From assembly GCA_963556255.1 (NCBI GenBank), contig OY744611.1, positions 5,545,736-5,609,735 on the forward strand: a stretch of DNA of 64,000 bases, read 5' to 3'. Shown here piece after piece: positions 45,690-55,980 of this stretch (within the stretch, counting starts at the first letter, position 1; every line of letters starts with the position of its first letter). Both the position numbers and the translations under genes were made by a program. Under the pieces are notes generated by a model. The model made no database searches. It saw only the letters and a list, made by a program, of their open reading frames with translations, and was not told the DNA's origin. This stretch comes from Allolobophora icterica (taxonomy: Eukaryota; Annelida; Clitellata; Crassiclitellata; Lumbricidae).

Positions 45690-46590
45690 ATGTCGTTTTT
45701 AAAATAACCGATCCCATCAAAAGAGACTTTATCGTTGAAGAGTTTCTCAAGACGAATAAAAGAATTCAACAGAATAGTTTAGCTGATAAATTAGGCGACA
45801 TAGGACTGCAGCGAGACTTGGTAAAGTTGTACAAGCCAATCGTCGACTCGCAATCGACTATATCGAAAGAACAAAACGCTTTGTTATCAACTATTAAGGA
45901 ACACACAGCAGCCACGTCTAGCGCTCTAAAAGCGCTTCCCTCGTCGTTAAAAGCCATACAGCTTCCTCAGTATCCCTCGATAGAGGCTTACGAGGATCCC
46001 TTATTAGACGTTAGAATGTTAGAAATAGGAGACCTAGCAACGAAATACTTGTCCGAATACGCTTCTAATAAAAGTCTACCGATACGACGTTCGGTCTACA
46101 TTCTAAAGACGGAAAATTTTATATCGGAGACACACGCGTATCGTTCCAGAACGACGATATAACGGTCGGAGAGAAGACTTATACCGGTACTCCGGGACTT
46201 TGGGAGCTAGTGACGATGGCTAAACCGAACGATTCGATTTACGACGACAACGATCTATCCGATTACGCCGAGATTCTAGACGCGACGAATGCTATGAGAC
46301 AACCTAACAATCCGAGTAAAACAAAATCGTCTAGAAGCGAAAAGTACAGAAAAATCATTAAACCGATATGGGAAATGAACTATGGAAAACAGGCGCCGAA
46401 GACGGGTAAAGGAGTCGTCGTTATTCCACAAGATCCGAATGCTTTAGTAGAAATGTTGAATCTACGTTTCGCTAGCTACGACGCCGGTAATACAGGAGTA
46501 AGAAACGAGATCGTTGGTATTTGCGATGAACTATTAAGACAAAACTTTATCGACAAAGAACGGTATAAAAACTTAATGTTGCGATTATAA
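45690..46590 (+). pseudogene. Polinton conserved protein, two frameshifts
   Basis: Starts at ATG 45690 (MSFLK), where a one-base loss in an A run breaks the frame within five codons. Continues DPIKRDFIVEEFLKTNKRI, a helical region rich in Ser/Lys, and NSxEIGDLATKYLSEYASNK-type text (visible: MLEIGDLATKYLSEYASNK). A second one-base loss near 46086 shifts to the frame GKFYIGDTRVS, GTPGLWELV, and 46210-46590 (LSDYAEILDATNAM, KPIWEMNYGKQAP). The GTPGLWEL block recurs in animal Polintons and invertebrate genome annotations. Role unknown, probably virion-associated. It abuts the next gene. Confidence 0.7.
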
Positions 46591-46592
46591 AA

Positions 46593-47036
46593 ATGCTCGT
46601 CGTTGCTAATAGAAGATTTACGAGAAAATACGTTATAGGAGGAGCTGGAATAATGGGTACTATTACTGGAGTTTTCAAGAAGCTCTTCACTTCGGATGTC
46701 GGTAAACGAGTCGCATCGTCCGCCCTTAGCGCGGGTAAAGACGCCGCGAAAGAGTTGGGCAAAAAGGCGCTAGAAGTTGGAACGAGTACCGCCGTAGAGG
46801 CTGGAAAACGCTTGATGGATAAAGCCGCGGCTAAACTTTTAGCATCATCGGTTCCGAAGCCGCGTGCGATACCGGCGCTTACGCAATCGAATGCAGCTAT
46901 CTTAGTGCAGTTGAGCGCTGCTAAAACTGATATTAATAAGATACTAGCCGGTCACGGACTTTCTTCGAATGCCGTGTCCATTCGAGATCTCGTGCGTAGT
47001 CTCAACAACAGCAAAAACTCGCATGAGTTTAAATAA
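46593..47036 (+). CDS. Polinton small Ala/Lys-rich capsid-associated candidate
   Basis: 147 residues, intact. N-terminus RRFTRKYVIGGAGIM contains IGG/A, which fits the (I/L/M)xGG/x cleavage pattern of adenovirus-type proteases. The middle is an amphipathic Ala/Lys/Gly-rich region (SALSAGKDAAKELGKKALEV). Context, size and the processing site suggest a minor virion protein comparable in role to adenovirus pVI or core proteins; this is inference from layout, not from sequence identity. Two bases separate it from the previous stop. Confidence 0.6.
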   Translation: MLVVANRRFTRKYVIGGAGIMGTITGVFKKLFTSDVGKRVASSALSAGKDAAKELGKKALEVGTSTAVEAGKRLMDKAAAKLLASSVPKPRAIPALTQSNAAILVQLSAAKTDINKILAGHGLSSNAVSIRDLVRSLNNSKNSHEFK

Positions 47037-47055
47037 ATAATCTTTAGTAATTAAA

Positions 47056-48318
47056 ATGCAGTCGACTATTCTAAACATTACAGCACCCTTACAGGTCGAC
47101 GAAGGAATCGAAAAATACGATTGGCTCGCATACGAACCAACAGCGAGAACGGATTTTAACACAGCCGGCGAGATTCGCATAAATATCGAAACTCAAGATC
47201 TATTTTGCCACCCCGCCGAATCTTGCCTGCTTTTCGAAGGTAGGTTGGTTAAAGGAGATGGTATGAATACCGCTTACGCCGACGCCAATGCAGTAGCCCT
47301 CGCCAACAACGGGCTGATGCATCTTTTCAGTCAAATCGCGTATTCTCTGTCGAACGAAGAGATCGAAACGGTATTTCACCCGGGGCAAACAACGACGATG
47401 TTGGGTTTGCTTAAATATCCGGACGACTTCGCCAAAGCGCAAGGTCTTACTCAATTATGGTAGAAAGATACTGCAGCAACCGCTGTTATAGCGGATAACG
47501 CGGGTTTCGCGACTCGTCAAGCGTATCTTATTCAAAAACCGACGACTAAAGGAACGTTTAGTTTCGTCGTGCCTCTTACCCATATTTTCGGATTCTGCGA
47601 GGACTACGATAAAATAGTATACGGTTTTAAGCACACGCTAACGATGGTTCGCAAATCGGACGACAACGCTATTTTTAGAATCGGTACCGCGGATGCTGGA
47701 AAAGTCGACGTCGTGAAAATCTCGTGGTTTATGCCGCACGTTACTCCTGCGGATATGGAGAAGACGCAATTGTACAAAACTATCGAATCGAAAGCATCGG
47801 TACCCGTTGCATATCGGGCGCGTCAATGCGATACTATAACGGTCCCCGAATCGACTACTTTTAGCTGGCGTCTTAGCGTTAAGACGGCTCCTGAAAAACC
47901 TAGGTGGATTGTCGTTGGATTTCAAACCAATCGAAGCGGCAACCAAGAACATAACCCATCGATTTTCGATCATTGCGACCTCAAAAACATGTATGTGATG
48001 ATGAATCAAGAGAGATATCCAGCGGTCGACTACGACCTGTCGTTTCCCAACCAGAAATTTTCGAGAGCTTATAGAGACGCGGCGACGTTTAGCGAAAAGT
48101 TATACGGGATGGATCAGTTGATAACGCAAAGCAACATCACTCCAGCCGATTATAAAGATCTATATCCGCTCATGGTTTTCGATGTTAGTAAACAGTCGGA
48201 ACGATTGAAATCGTCGGTCGTCGATATCCAAATCAAAGCTACTTTTAACGCCGCAGTCCCCGCCGACACGCAAGGCTATGCGGTTATAATTTCGGATAAG
48301 TTGCTAAACTTCCAGTAG
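47056..48318 (+). pseudogene. Polinton major-capsid-type protein with one internal stop
   Basis: 421 codons in one frame, interrupted only by TAG at 47461-47463. The first part (47056-47460) has PTARTDFNTAGEIRINIETQ and SQIAYSLSNEEIETVF; the second has FVVPLTHIFGFCEDYDKIVY, a Trp/Arg-rich strand region WRLSVKTAPEKPRWIVVGFQ and FDVSKQSERLKSSVVDIQIK. This strand-rich layout agrees with double jelly-roll major capsid proteins of Polintons, somewhat shorter than the classic 600-residue type. The stop replaces what is likely an aromatic codon. Everything after the stop remains open, so the nonsense change is recent. Confidence 0.7.
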
Positions 48319-48402
48319 GATGGACAGAAAATGAGCGTAGTATACTAAACGATGATATCAAACATGTATTTCATGTTTAAAGAAAATCTTGTAGTATATA
48401 AT

Positions 48403-48789
48403 ATGAAGTTGCCAGAGTTACAAAAGTTAGCGAAGGAGAATAAGATTAGTAGGTATTCTTTTCTCAACAAACCAAAACTAGCGGCGTTGCTGATCGAGAG
48501 AGGAGTGCTTACTCAGGAGGAGTTGGAAAAACAACCACCGAAAGTGACGAGTAAGGATCAAAAAGAAAGTTTGAAACGTATAAGAACGCATCCTAAACGC
48601 GTACAAATTTTGGATAAGGAAACGGGCGCGATCGTTTTATACCCGTCGATGTATAAGGCCGCGAAAGCGTTTAACCAAAGCGCGGGTTTAATAGCGATGT
48701 TTAACGGGAAAGTATACAAAAACAGATACGAAATTACGGTTTTCGATGCAAACGAAAACGCTGAAGATAATCAAACATCTTCTGAATGA
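48403..48789 (+). CDS. Polinton SAP/NUMOD-like DNA-binding protein
   Basis: The start at ATG 48403 (MKLPELQKLAKENKISRY) is chosen because it opens a SAP/Rho-N-type helix-extended-loop-helix (about 1-40, KLAALLIERG). The reading frame goes back to 48352 but those residues look non-coding. The C-terminal half (LDKETGAIVLYPSMYKAAKA then GLIAMFNGK) resembles NUMOD/intron-encoded-nuclease repeat modules that bind DNA. 128 residues, intact. It converges on the fibre-like gene, with about 160 bp between the stops. Confidence 0.6.
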   Translation: MKLPELQKLAKENKISRYSFLNKPKLAALLIERGVLTQEELEKQPPKVTSKDQKESLKRIRTHPKRVQILDKETGAIVLYPSMYKAAKAFNQSAGLIAMFNGKVYKNRYEITVFDANENAEDNQTSSE

Positions 48790-48951
48790 TGAGACTTACA
48801 GATACCTATCGCGTGTACTCGAACGATAGGTATCTACGGTTAAATTTACACCCCTAGTTTAAGGCCGTAAGAATGCCGCTGAGAAGTCTCTACCTAATAT
48901 GCTTATAGCGATGGACGAATAAACGAATACCTCGAGGTAATCGATATCGGT

Positions 48952-49893
48952 TCAGGAAACTAAGCTACAGCCCGTTGCGTTAATATGCGAACCTCTCGCA
49001 CCCCCTCCGCCCGCAATTTGCATGTACAACACCCCATTTTTATACAGGTAGACGTTACCATAAACGGTATCATTATTAGTCAAAAATTCTATATACGCCG
49101 AAACGATATAGTATCCGGCTTTTCCAGGAGTGAAACGAGACAGGCTCGTACTGTTGACACTATCGGTACTGAATCTTGCTCTATCGAAAGAAACTCTTGT
49201 GTGAGTTGTAGCGTTTATGGTTTGATTACTGGTAGTGTAAACGCTAACCGCGGGTCCGACTGCGGTTGTATCAACATATTTTTTAGTCGCTGCATCGCCG
49301 TCGCCGCTGGGATCGCGTAGGCCTGTAATGTGTGCACCATGCATAAAGATGGGCTTGTACACATTTATTTTAGACGCATCCGTCGACTTAACCATCTCTA
49401 AGACGGGTTCATCATTTATTCTAAAACGAAATCCATCAGTCGATTGCGATGTAATTGGTTGGTTTAATCGACCTTCTATTTTATTCGTTGTATTTCCTAA
49501 AAATATATTAAAATCTTTATTTCCATCCAAATCCTTACATCCCATCGCCCGCCTATTATCCCTACCGATGCTTAAGAATAGGTCGCCAGTCATGGTATCG
49601 CCAGTGTTAGACACAGTTCGTTCATCGACGTATTTCTTATTCGTCAAATCGTCGTGATTCGTTATCAAATCTATAGCTTGACCCCAACTTAGGACCTCAT
49701 CCATTCCTGCCGCTGGAATATTCGTTGTAGGCAGACCTTTAATGATGTGGCCGCTCATATTTAGATTTCCAGTCGCCGGGTTTGCTCCATCCAATCGAAG
49801 GAAACTAGCATTTACTTGACTAAGAGTAACACCTCCAGCAATTATTCTTTGCGTAGATCCAGTATCGGTATGTCCAAATTTATCGACTGGCAT
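48952..49893 (-). CDS. Polinton fibre-like protein
   Basis: 313 residues, intact. Phage-tail-fibre-like repeats: FLRLDGANPATGNLNMSG, DLTNKKYVDERTVSNTGD and ITGLRDPSGDGDAATKKYVD (the xGLxxP..DA..K.YVD unit twice or more). The C-terminal 90 residues (FTPGKAGYYIVSAYIEF, VYLYKNGVLY) look like a C1q/TNF-type jelly roll. Near the N-terminus RIIAGGVTL fits the (I/L/M)xGG/x protease pattern. Likely a trimeric receptor-binding spike, by analogy. Transcribed with the protease and polymerase. Confidence 0.72.
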   Translation of the reverse strand: MPVDKFGHTDTGSTQRIIAGGVTLSQVNASFLRLDGANPATGNLNMSGHIIKGLPTTNIPAAGMDEVLSWGQAIDLITNHDDLTNKKYVDERTVSNTGDTMTGDLFLSIGRDNRRAMGCKDLDGNKDFNIFLGNTTNKIEGRLNQPITSQSTDGFRFRINDEPVLEMVKSTDASKINVYKPIFMHGAHITGLRDPSGDGDAATKKYVDTTAVGPAVSVYTTSNQTINATTHTRVSFDRARFSTDSVNSTSLSRFTPGKAGYYIVSAYIEFLTNNDTVYGNVYLYKNGVLYMQIAGGGGARGSHINATGCSLVS

Positions 49894-49921
49894 TGTTTTT
49901 TTAATAAGATTATTTATTAGT

Positions 49922-50356
49922 TTAATGCAAATCGTTTATGACTGCTTGAAATTCACAATCGTCGTTCATCGTCTTCTTTAACACGTACAAACACAAATGA
50001 CCGCAAAACACTTCGTTATCCGGCTGTATGCGTTCGCTGTTATAAAACACTGAGCCATGTAAATACTTTACTAATTCCGTAGGGGGAGGCAGTCCATAAC
50101 TATCGAAATAAATTTTCTCGTTGCCGTTCTTTAAAAAGCCGACCCAATGGTTACCTACCCCATTAGAATCGTCTAGGTTCAATATCCCACATTCATTCCG
50201 TCTAGGTTTTTTCGGTAGGGTGTCTCGTAAGAACACGCCTCTAAAATTCAGAATATTCAGCTTCTTCGCAGCATCCAATAATTCAAAATTCGTTAACGGA
50301 TGATTTGGAAGAACTACACCTTCAACATCGATGTTTTTCACAGTTGTAGAACTCAT
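49922..50356 (-). CDS. Polinton adenovirus-type cysteine protease
   Basis: 144 residues, the usual size. Catalytic His in GNHWVGFL, acidic residue in IYFDSYG, and the Gln and Cys in IQPDNEVFCGHLCLYVL, the order seen in the ULP1/adenain fold. It would cleave capsid precursors after GG or GX-type sites; candidate sites occur in two other proteins of this element. 21 bp separate its start from the polymerase stop. Appears intact. Confidence 0.9.
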   Translation of the reverse strand: MSSTTVKNIDVEGVVLPNHPLTNFELLDAAKKLNILNFRGVFLRDTLPKKPRRNECGILNLDDSNGVGNHWVGFLKNGNEKIYFDSYGLPPPTELVKYLHGSVFYNSERIQPDNEVFCGHLCLYVLKKTMNDDCEFQAVINDLH

Positions 50357-53300
50357 TTTAATATTCGGCTAATACTTTTATTGGCGAAGCGAGTAGTGTC
50401 CGTATGCTAATTTATGTATACCGTCTTGCTGAATCACTCGTTTGTCCTCGTCGGCCGACAGCGCGACTTTATTTACTTCTTCGGTATACATGTCGTGATG
50501 ATACGATCGTATAACGTTCATTTTTCTTAACTGTTCTCTTCTCGTAAACACACACTCTTTGTAATCTTCGTGAGTTATCGTTTTCCTAACAACGTTCTTC
50601 TTCACTTCTTTACACTTCTTGTGATCTTCACCAGACATCCTGTACGAGTACAACTTCGACCTCAAACCTACGAATTCTTCGATCTGTTTACCCGCTGCCT
50701 CGTCTTTGAACATGCCGATCACTTTCTTATTTATACCCGTTTCTATACCAGATGGATGATCTTTCGAATACTCGCTCGTGTCGAACCGGCTTCGAACATC
50801 GTCGGCGATATCAGCGTAAAAATCGTCGGTCTTTATTTCGAACGCCAAAAAATCCGTATCGGTGAATAATAGCTTAGCCCTATCTCCGTACTTGGTCTTG
50901 ATGTAATTATAATGAAAATCGTACATTAAAGTCTTCCTCGAGTCCAATATACACATTCCTAGATATATCGGCTTGTTATAGAACAACTTGGTCTTTTTCA
51001 TGTGAACGGCGATTAGATTTTCGTCGAAAATAGTTCGACCGTCGTAATTAGGTTTCGACGCGAGCTTAATAGCTTCTTTCTCATCGCACACCAATCGTAC
51101 ATCAACTCGATTCTCGATACATTCCATGGTCTTGCCGAAGACGCTATTATTCATCAACTTGAAAAAGTCCTTCTCGAAATCGTTAGTAGCTCTCGTTCTC
51201 AATTCCGTATTCAGGTCGATATACTTTTTCAGCCAAACGCTTTCTTCGAATATTATTCCTCTGTGAATTTTAACGATTTTCAAACCGAGACTCTCGTACA
51301 ACTTTAAATAACCATAATGAACTACGTACTTCTTTTTATCGTTTAAGTTTGGAATTAGTTTCGTTACATCCGATCCTGCGGGTTTCATACTCTCTGGAGC
51401 TAAAGGATAATCGTTATGCAGGTGGTGTAATTCCTTAATATATTGTAAATCGACTTCTAACAAACACCCCACCCCATCTCGTTCGGTAACGCTTCTCCAA
51501 TCATTCAGCTCGTTATCAGTCATCCACTTAAACCCGTCAGTTGGTAGAGCTTTGCTCATCGCCCATCCGTACAAGTTGTTCGCGTCTAAGTAAGGAATGA
51601 ATACCGAAGGCTGGCTGCGATCGAAAACTTCTCCCATGTACTCGTTGTTCGCTTTCGCGTATCGATTCGAAATCGTGCTGACCCCTCCTCTTATTCCCAG
51701 CTTAATCATCAGTAACATATCGTAGTCGCTCAACAACTCCAACTCTACACCGGTCAACTTTAACGCGGCATCCCATGCTAATCCGGGTGAAGTATAATAC
51801 CACGCGGGATCGAGCCTATAATGCTCGATGCACACGTCCCTAAAGTTTTCGAATACATCTGCTAATAATAGAACATCTGAAAAATTATACAAGTCGTGAT
51901 ATTCTCTTAACGTTTTACAACGAAATGCTTTCCATACATATTTTGCGTGCTCGTAGTCTTCATCGCTAATGTTCGAGTCGTTCAGTTTAGAATAGAATTT
52001 ATGCTTCGGAGGCAATTCTGTTTCGTTTAATCTTTCAACAACGTCAACGTGATGATACGGGTATATGCCTTTTTTGAGTAAAAGATCTAACTTCTCGCTT
52101 TTAAAAAAATCACCTAAATTCTTACACTGTTCTTCACGAAGGTTCTTCGATAACGCGTCGAGACTCGAAGGCATGAATCTAAAACTGTCGATAAAGCGTA
52201 ATTCACGCTTGACCGTTATCTCTTTTCCTTCTTTATTTACAAAGTTACCGACTACGATCTCTCGGCTAAACGATATGTACTTTTCTTCGTTATTCGGAAT
52301 ACAGTTAATTTTCTCACCATTCTCACCACGCAATTTCTTCACGAATAGATGGCTGTCGTATCCGGATAGATTATGGAATACTACAGGGAAAAACTTGGGA
52401 ACTTTATAGTTTATATTACAAATGTTATGAGCGGCGCCTCTGAATTTACCGCTTAAATGACAATGATCTCTAACTCGATCTTCGCCTAACTCTCCTCCGC
52501 AGATATGACAGTTAGTAGCTTCATCGAAACAGTTCTTCTCGATCTCGCCGAATATCATCTTCTTAGGGAATTTAAACTGGTTATATATTTGTTTTATATT
52601 TTCTACAAGAGTATCTACGAATATCTGGGCGACATCGTCGTCTTCGTTTTCAGCCGTAAACCTCAGTGGCTCTTGGGAATAAACGCTGTCGTCGAAGCAT
52701 TTTATATGATAACAAAACGAGCTAGGCGTATGCTTCTGATATTTATTGGTGTAAGACGTGCTGGGATTGGGGTGGCACGTATCGATAGGTTTAATGAAAG
52801 ATTCGAAATCGGCATAAACGATAAACGGCACTCTCATCGATTTAAAATAATGCTTAAAACCTAGCATGGTTTCTGGTTCGGGGAGAACTATTCGTTGGGC
52901 GTCTTGCCTCGAACAGTACTCGCTATGCTTATTCAGCGATTCTACTTCTCTATTGCCGAGTAAACATCTTTTACAATAATGCATCGAATTATGAGATTTT
53001 TCCGTTCGTGATGCCATCAATTTGTTAAAGTTCTTTATCCAACAGTAATGCTTCTTTTCACCGTCGGAAATAAGCAGCAGATCTACGCAGATATCGCTTT
53101 CGTGCTTCGATATATATAATGGGTATACATCCTTTTCGTAGCCGAATACGTTAACGCTAACGTTATTGTGACGCTCAAACTTATTTATTACGTTGGCGTC
53201 GGCAGCGATTGGGAATTCGATACCATTCCAATCGAGTTTCTTAGATTGTTCTTTAAGATCTCTAGTGATTCTATGCGGATTGTCTTCCGTTGGATTCAAC

Positions 53301-53444
53301 GCTCTAGTAACGCACCACTTGAAACATTCATCGTCGTCGTTTTTCAGGTTAACAATAGCCTTTTTATTGGTTAAATACTCAGGAAGCGGAATATAAGAAC
53401 TACCTTTCAATGGCTTATATACACCCGTATTGATATCCAACTTC

Positions 53445-54153
53445 AGTAGCAGAGAGTGTAATAAGCTGGCGATTTTGACCATTCCTAGGTTCAATTCCCC
53501 TCCTAGTAGGTTCAAAAACAGTTTCTAACCTGTAGCATAGGATAAAAATCCTCAGCGTGCACGAACCTAGTCATCCAAAGCTCGATGAATGTCTGCAGAA
53601 CACTTTATGAATCTCACACAGAAGTTACGAAAACATCGTTGTGTTTTTTAATTACAACGAGCATAGAGGATATCTCATATGGATGGATGGGGTATAATGC
53701 TATTAGAGCAGCGAACCCATGTTCACTATGATGAAGACTAATTATGTTTATGCATCCGGCAATCTCACGTCTCTCCATCACATGGTTCAATTTACTGCAA
53801 TAGCAGCTGTTATCCTTTAATTGGTTCCGGTTGAGACGGTGCATTACGAGGCCGACTCAGAGAGGCGGATGCATGACCCAACGACTACGCTACGAGTTAA
53901 TGGAGCGCGTGGGCCTACTAGGATTTCCAACAGTTTCAGGATGTGCCAGCGGTCTATACATTTTTATATATGCACACAGGATTAGCCTGTACCGAGTTAT
54001 TAGGTGTTTTTTATTTGACCCAGGTCTCTAGGTTCGTGCACGCTGAGGATTTTTATCCTATGCTACAGGTTAGAAACTGTTTTTGAACCTACTAGGAGGG
54101 GAATTGAACCTAGGAATGGTCAAAATCGCCAGCTTACTACACTCTCTACTACT
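53445..54153. mobile_element. 709-bp TIR element inserted in polB
   Basis: Inverted repeats of about 125 bp: AGTAGCAGAGAGTGTAATAA on the left and, read inward, AGTAGTAGAGAGTGTAGTAA on the right, continuing GCTGGCGATTTTGACCATTC. Flanked by the 6-bp duplication AACTTC (53439-53444, 54154-54159). The centre (about 460 bp) has no gene. The AGTAG start and the 6-bp duplication equal those of the host Polinton. The interior beyond the TIRs is unlike Polinton genes. Confidence 0.9.
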
Positions 54154-54604
54154 AACTTCACAACGGCTTTAAACCGCCAATTACTACCTCTCATCTGAAA
54201 ACTTGCCATGCTCTCCTTAATTTTATCCACTGCGTTGCTATATATTTCGCTCACGTCGGTTGCGTCTAAAATGATATCGGTCTTCGATTTAAAATTAGGT
54301 TCGGCTACGACTTCTTCCCCGGATTTAATATCTTCTTTCTTCATTGCACAATTAAGATTGAATTGAACTTTTACCCCTCGATTTTTCGCTAGCAGACCGA
54401 CTACCTGCGGTTTTACGGCATTGAGAAAAGACGTTAGGTTGATTTCGCCGGTTCCATCGATCGTGTGTCTCTTAGTAAATCCTTTAATAGCTGTCGCGGT
54501 CTCTCGGATTTCGAACTTTTTCCTCGGTCCATATGCTAAAATCTTATTGGCGGCTGTATTTAAAACTGAGTTGGTCGTATTAATTTAAAAAATGATTTGG
54601 CTTT

Positions 54605-54750
54605 ATCATAAGCTGATTTGGTCGTATCAGCGGCTTTATTTAGAAATGATTTGGTCGTATTATATGCTGATTTGGTCGTATCAGCGGCTTTATTTAAAAA
54701 TGATTTGGTCGTATTATATGCTGATTTGGTCGTATCAGCAGCTTTATTAA
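54605..54750 (-). repeat. 54-bp coding repeat in the polB N-terminal region
   Basis: Nearly three units of 54 bp (18 residues, NKAADTTKSAYNTTKSFL) between the SAP-like domain and the polymerase N-terminal domain. Probably a flexible linker grown by slippage. Confidence 0.85.
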
Positions 54751-55140
54751 TTAATAGCAGATGTGGTTGTAGTATAGATTTTACGAAGGTTAGCTGTTGA
54801 GAAAAACGGCGTAGGAGTGAGCGTTGGAACCTGTGTGGTGGGAATGAGAGCATGGAGTGAATTATTAGACCTATAACCTACAGCCGCATGATCAATCTTG
54901 CTAAAATCGTTATCGATAATCTTTGCAATCAAGTCCGCTTTTCGCAGTCTCGAGTATCCTTTCAGACCTCTTTGTCTGGCTATATTTCGTAATTCAACAA
55001 CAGTATTCGACGAGTAGTCCATTTTGTTATGGCTGTCTCTTCCTTTAAGCCCTTTCACGAAATCAGATTGTGTACTCATTTTATTATGGGCATCTATTTC
55101 TTTAAACCCTTTCATGAAATCAGATGTTATAACGCATCAT

Positions 55141-55402
55141 CGATACCATCGGTTGTTCCCAACCCGCGTAATCATCCCAGGACTCATCATCGATACTACC
55201 GCGAATTCCTTTTCACGATGACTCGTAGGCGCGTGATCAAAACTGCGGGGATTTCCTGTAGTTTCGTTGACGTCGTATGATGGTCGTGACGTCATGTGGT
55301 TATTGGGTGGTTGTTCCATCATGAACGTAGTTATTGGGTGGTTGTTCCATCATGAACCTAGTTATTGGGTGGTTGTTCCAGCCGCTTAGTTTTACTACTA
55401 CT
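55141..55402. repeat. Right Polinton TIR
   Basis: About 262 bp, inverted match to 41817-42015 plus 43681-43740, uninterrupted. It contains two to three CATCATGAACCTAGTTATTG / GGGTGGTTGTTC units. Ends TTTTACTACTACT. Confidence 0.92.
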
Positions 55403-55709
55403 ACCAGCATTGAAAGAACAGTTTATGATTTCAGATAGAAAAGGAGCAGAACTGGCCAAATGCGGGTCCATCATGAACCTAGTTATTGGGTGGTTGTTCC
55501 AGCCGCTTAGTTTTACTACTACTACCAGCATTGAAAGAACAGTTTATGATTTCAGATAGAAAAGGAGCAGAACTGGCCAAATGCGGGTCCATCATGAACC
55601 TAGTTATTGGGTGGTTGTTCCAGCCGCTTAGTTTTACTACTACTACCAGCATTGAAAGAACAATTTATGATTTCAGATAGGAAAGGAGCAGAACTGGCCA
55701 AATGCGGGT
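55347..55709. repeat. 121-bp tandem triplication of Polinton end plus flank
   Basis: Three units, each the last 56 bp of the Polinton TIR followed by 65 bp of LINE target beginning ACCAGCATTG. TIR ends at 55402, 55523 and 55644; flank copies begin at 55403, 55524 and 55645. Copies differ at only two or three bases. The unique LINE sequence resumes at 55710. Confidence 0.95.
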
Positions 55710-55861
55710 CTATGCTATCATACCCAGAGTTGTGTAACTTTGAGGGATTTAAAAATTGCAATAACTTCCACAGTAGAAGTTGGGAATAATATAAATGGTA
55801 GGGGTGGGCTGTTACAAAATTTTCAAAAAGCTTCTGTCATAGCACATTCCTATAATAATTA

Positions 55862-55980
55862 GTATTTAAATCCCGTAGCCGGACTAATTTCTTATGACAT
55901 TTTAAGTCATTTTATTGTAACAAGTTGCGCACATGTCAGCTTGCATTGAATAAACGAAATTGATTGATTGATTGATTGTG
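55862..55980 (+). mobile_element. LINE/SINE 3' end with (TTGA)n tail
   Basis: GCATTGAATAAACGAAATTG followed by four to five TTGA units. It interrupts the host LINE between its endonuclease and reverse-transcriptase parts. Only the tail region is present. Confidence 0.5.

Larger units (their letters stand above)
50378..55115 (-). pseudogene. Polinton protein-primed DNA polymerase B, split
   Basis: The long frame 53515-50378 holds the exonuclease motifs (VYADFESF, HNLSGYDSHLF, SDVLLLADVF), a C..C...HCH finger (CHICGGELGEDRVRDHCH) and the polymerase motifs (IPYLDANNLYGWA, KLMNNSVFGKT, LFTDTDFLAF), all catalytic residues present. Its apparent first 19 residues are encoded by the TIR of a 709-bp insertion (53445-54153). 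The true N-terminal part continues beyond it: 54344-54154, then 54590-54345 (EINLTSFLNAVKPQVVGLLA), after one shift the 18-residue repeats (54605-54750), and after another a SAP-like start (55024-54900, NTVVELRNIARQRGLKGYSR). So: one insertion, two one-base shifts, polymerase core intact. Confidence 0.9.
41817..55402. mobile_element. Polinton (Maverick) element, degraded
   Basis: A 13.6-kb element. Ends AGTAGTAGTAAAACTAAGCG in inverted orientation, flanked by the 6-bp duplication ACCAGC (41811-41816, 55403-55408). An AG start and 6-bp duplication are the Polinton signature. TIRs are about 260 bp. Genes: integrase, protease, protein-primed polymerase B, capsid-type proteins and several accessory frames. 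Defects: LINE in the left TIR, 5'-truncated integrase, internal stop in the capsid gene, frameshifts, polB split by an insertion, no packaging ATPase seen. The interior is richer in CpG than its surroundings. Polintons replicate by protein priming and may form virions; this copy cannot. Confidence 0.95.

Noticed and set aside
53446..53515. 53515 as the natural start of DNA polymerase B
   Set aside because: These codons lie in the TIR of the inserted 709-bp element; the N-terminal part continues beyond it to about 55115.
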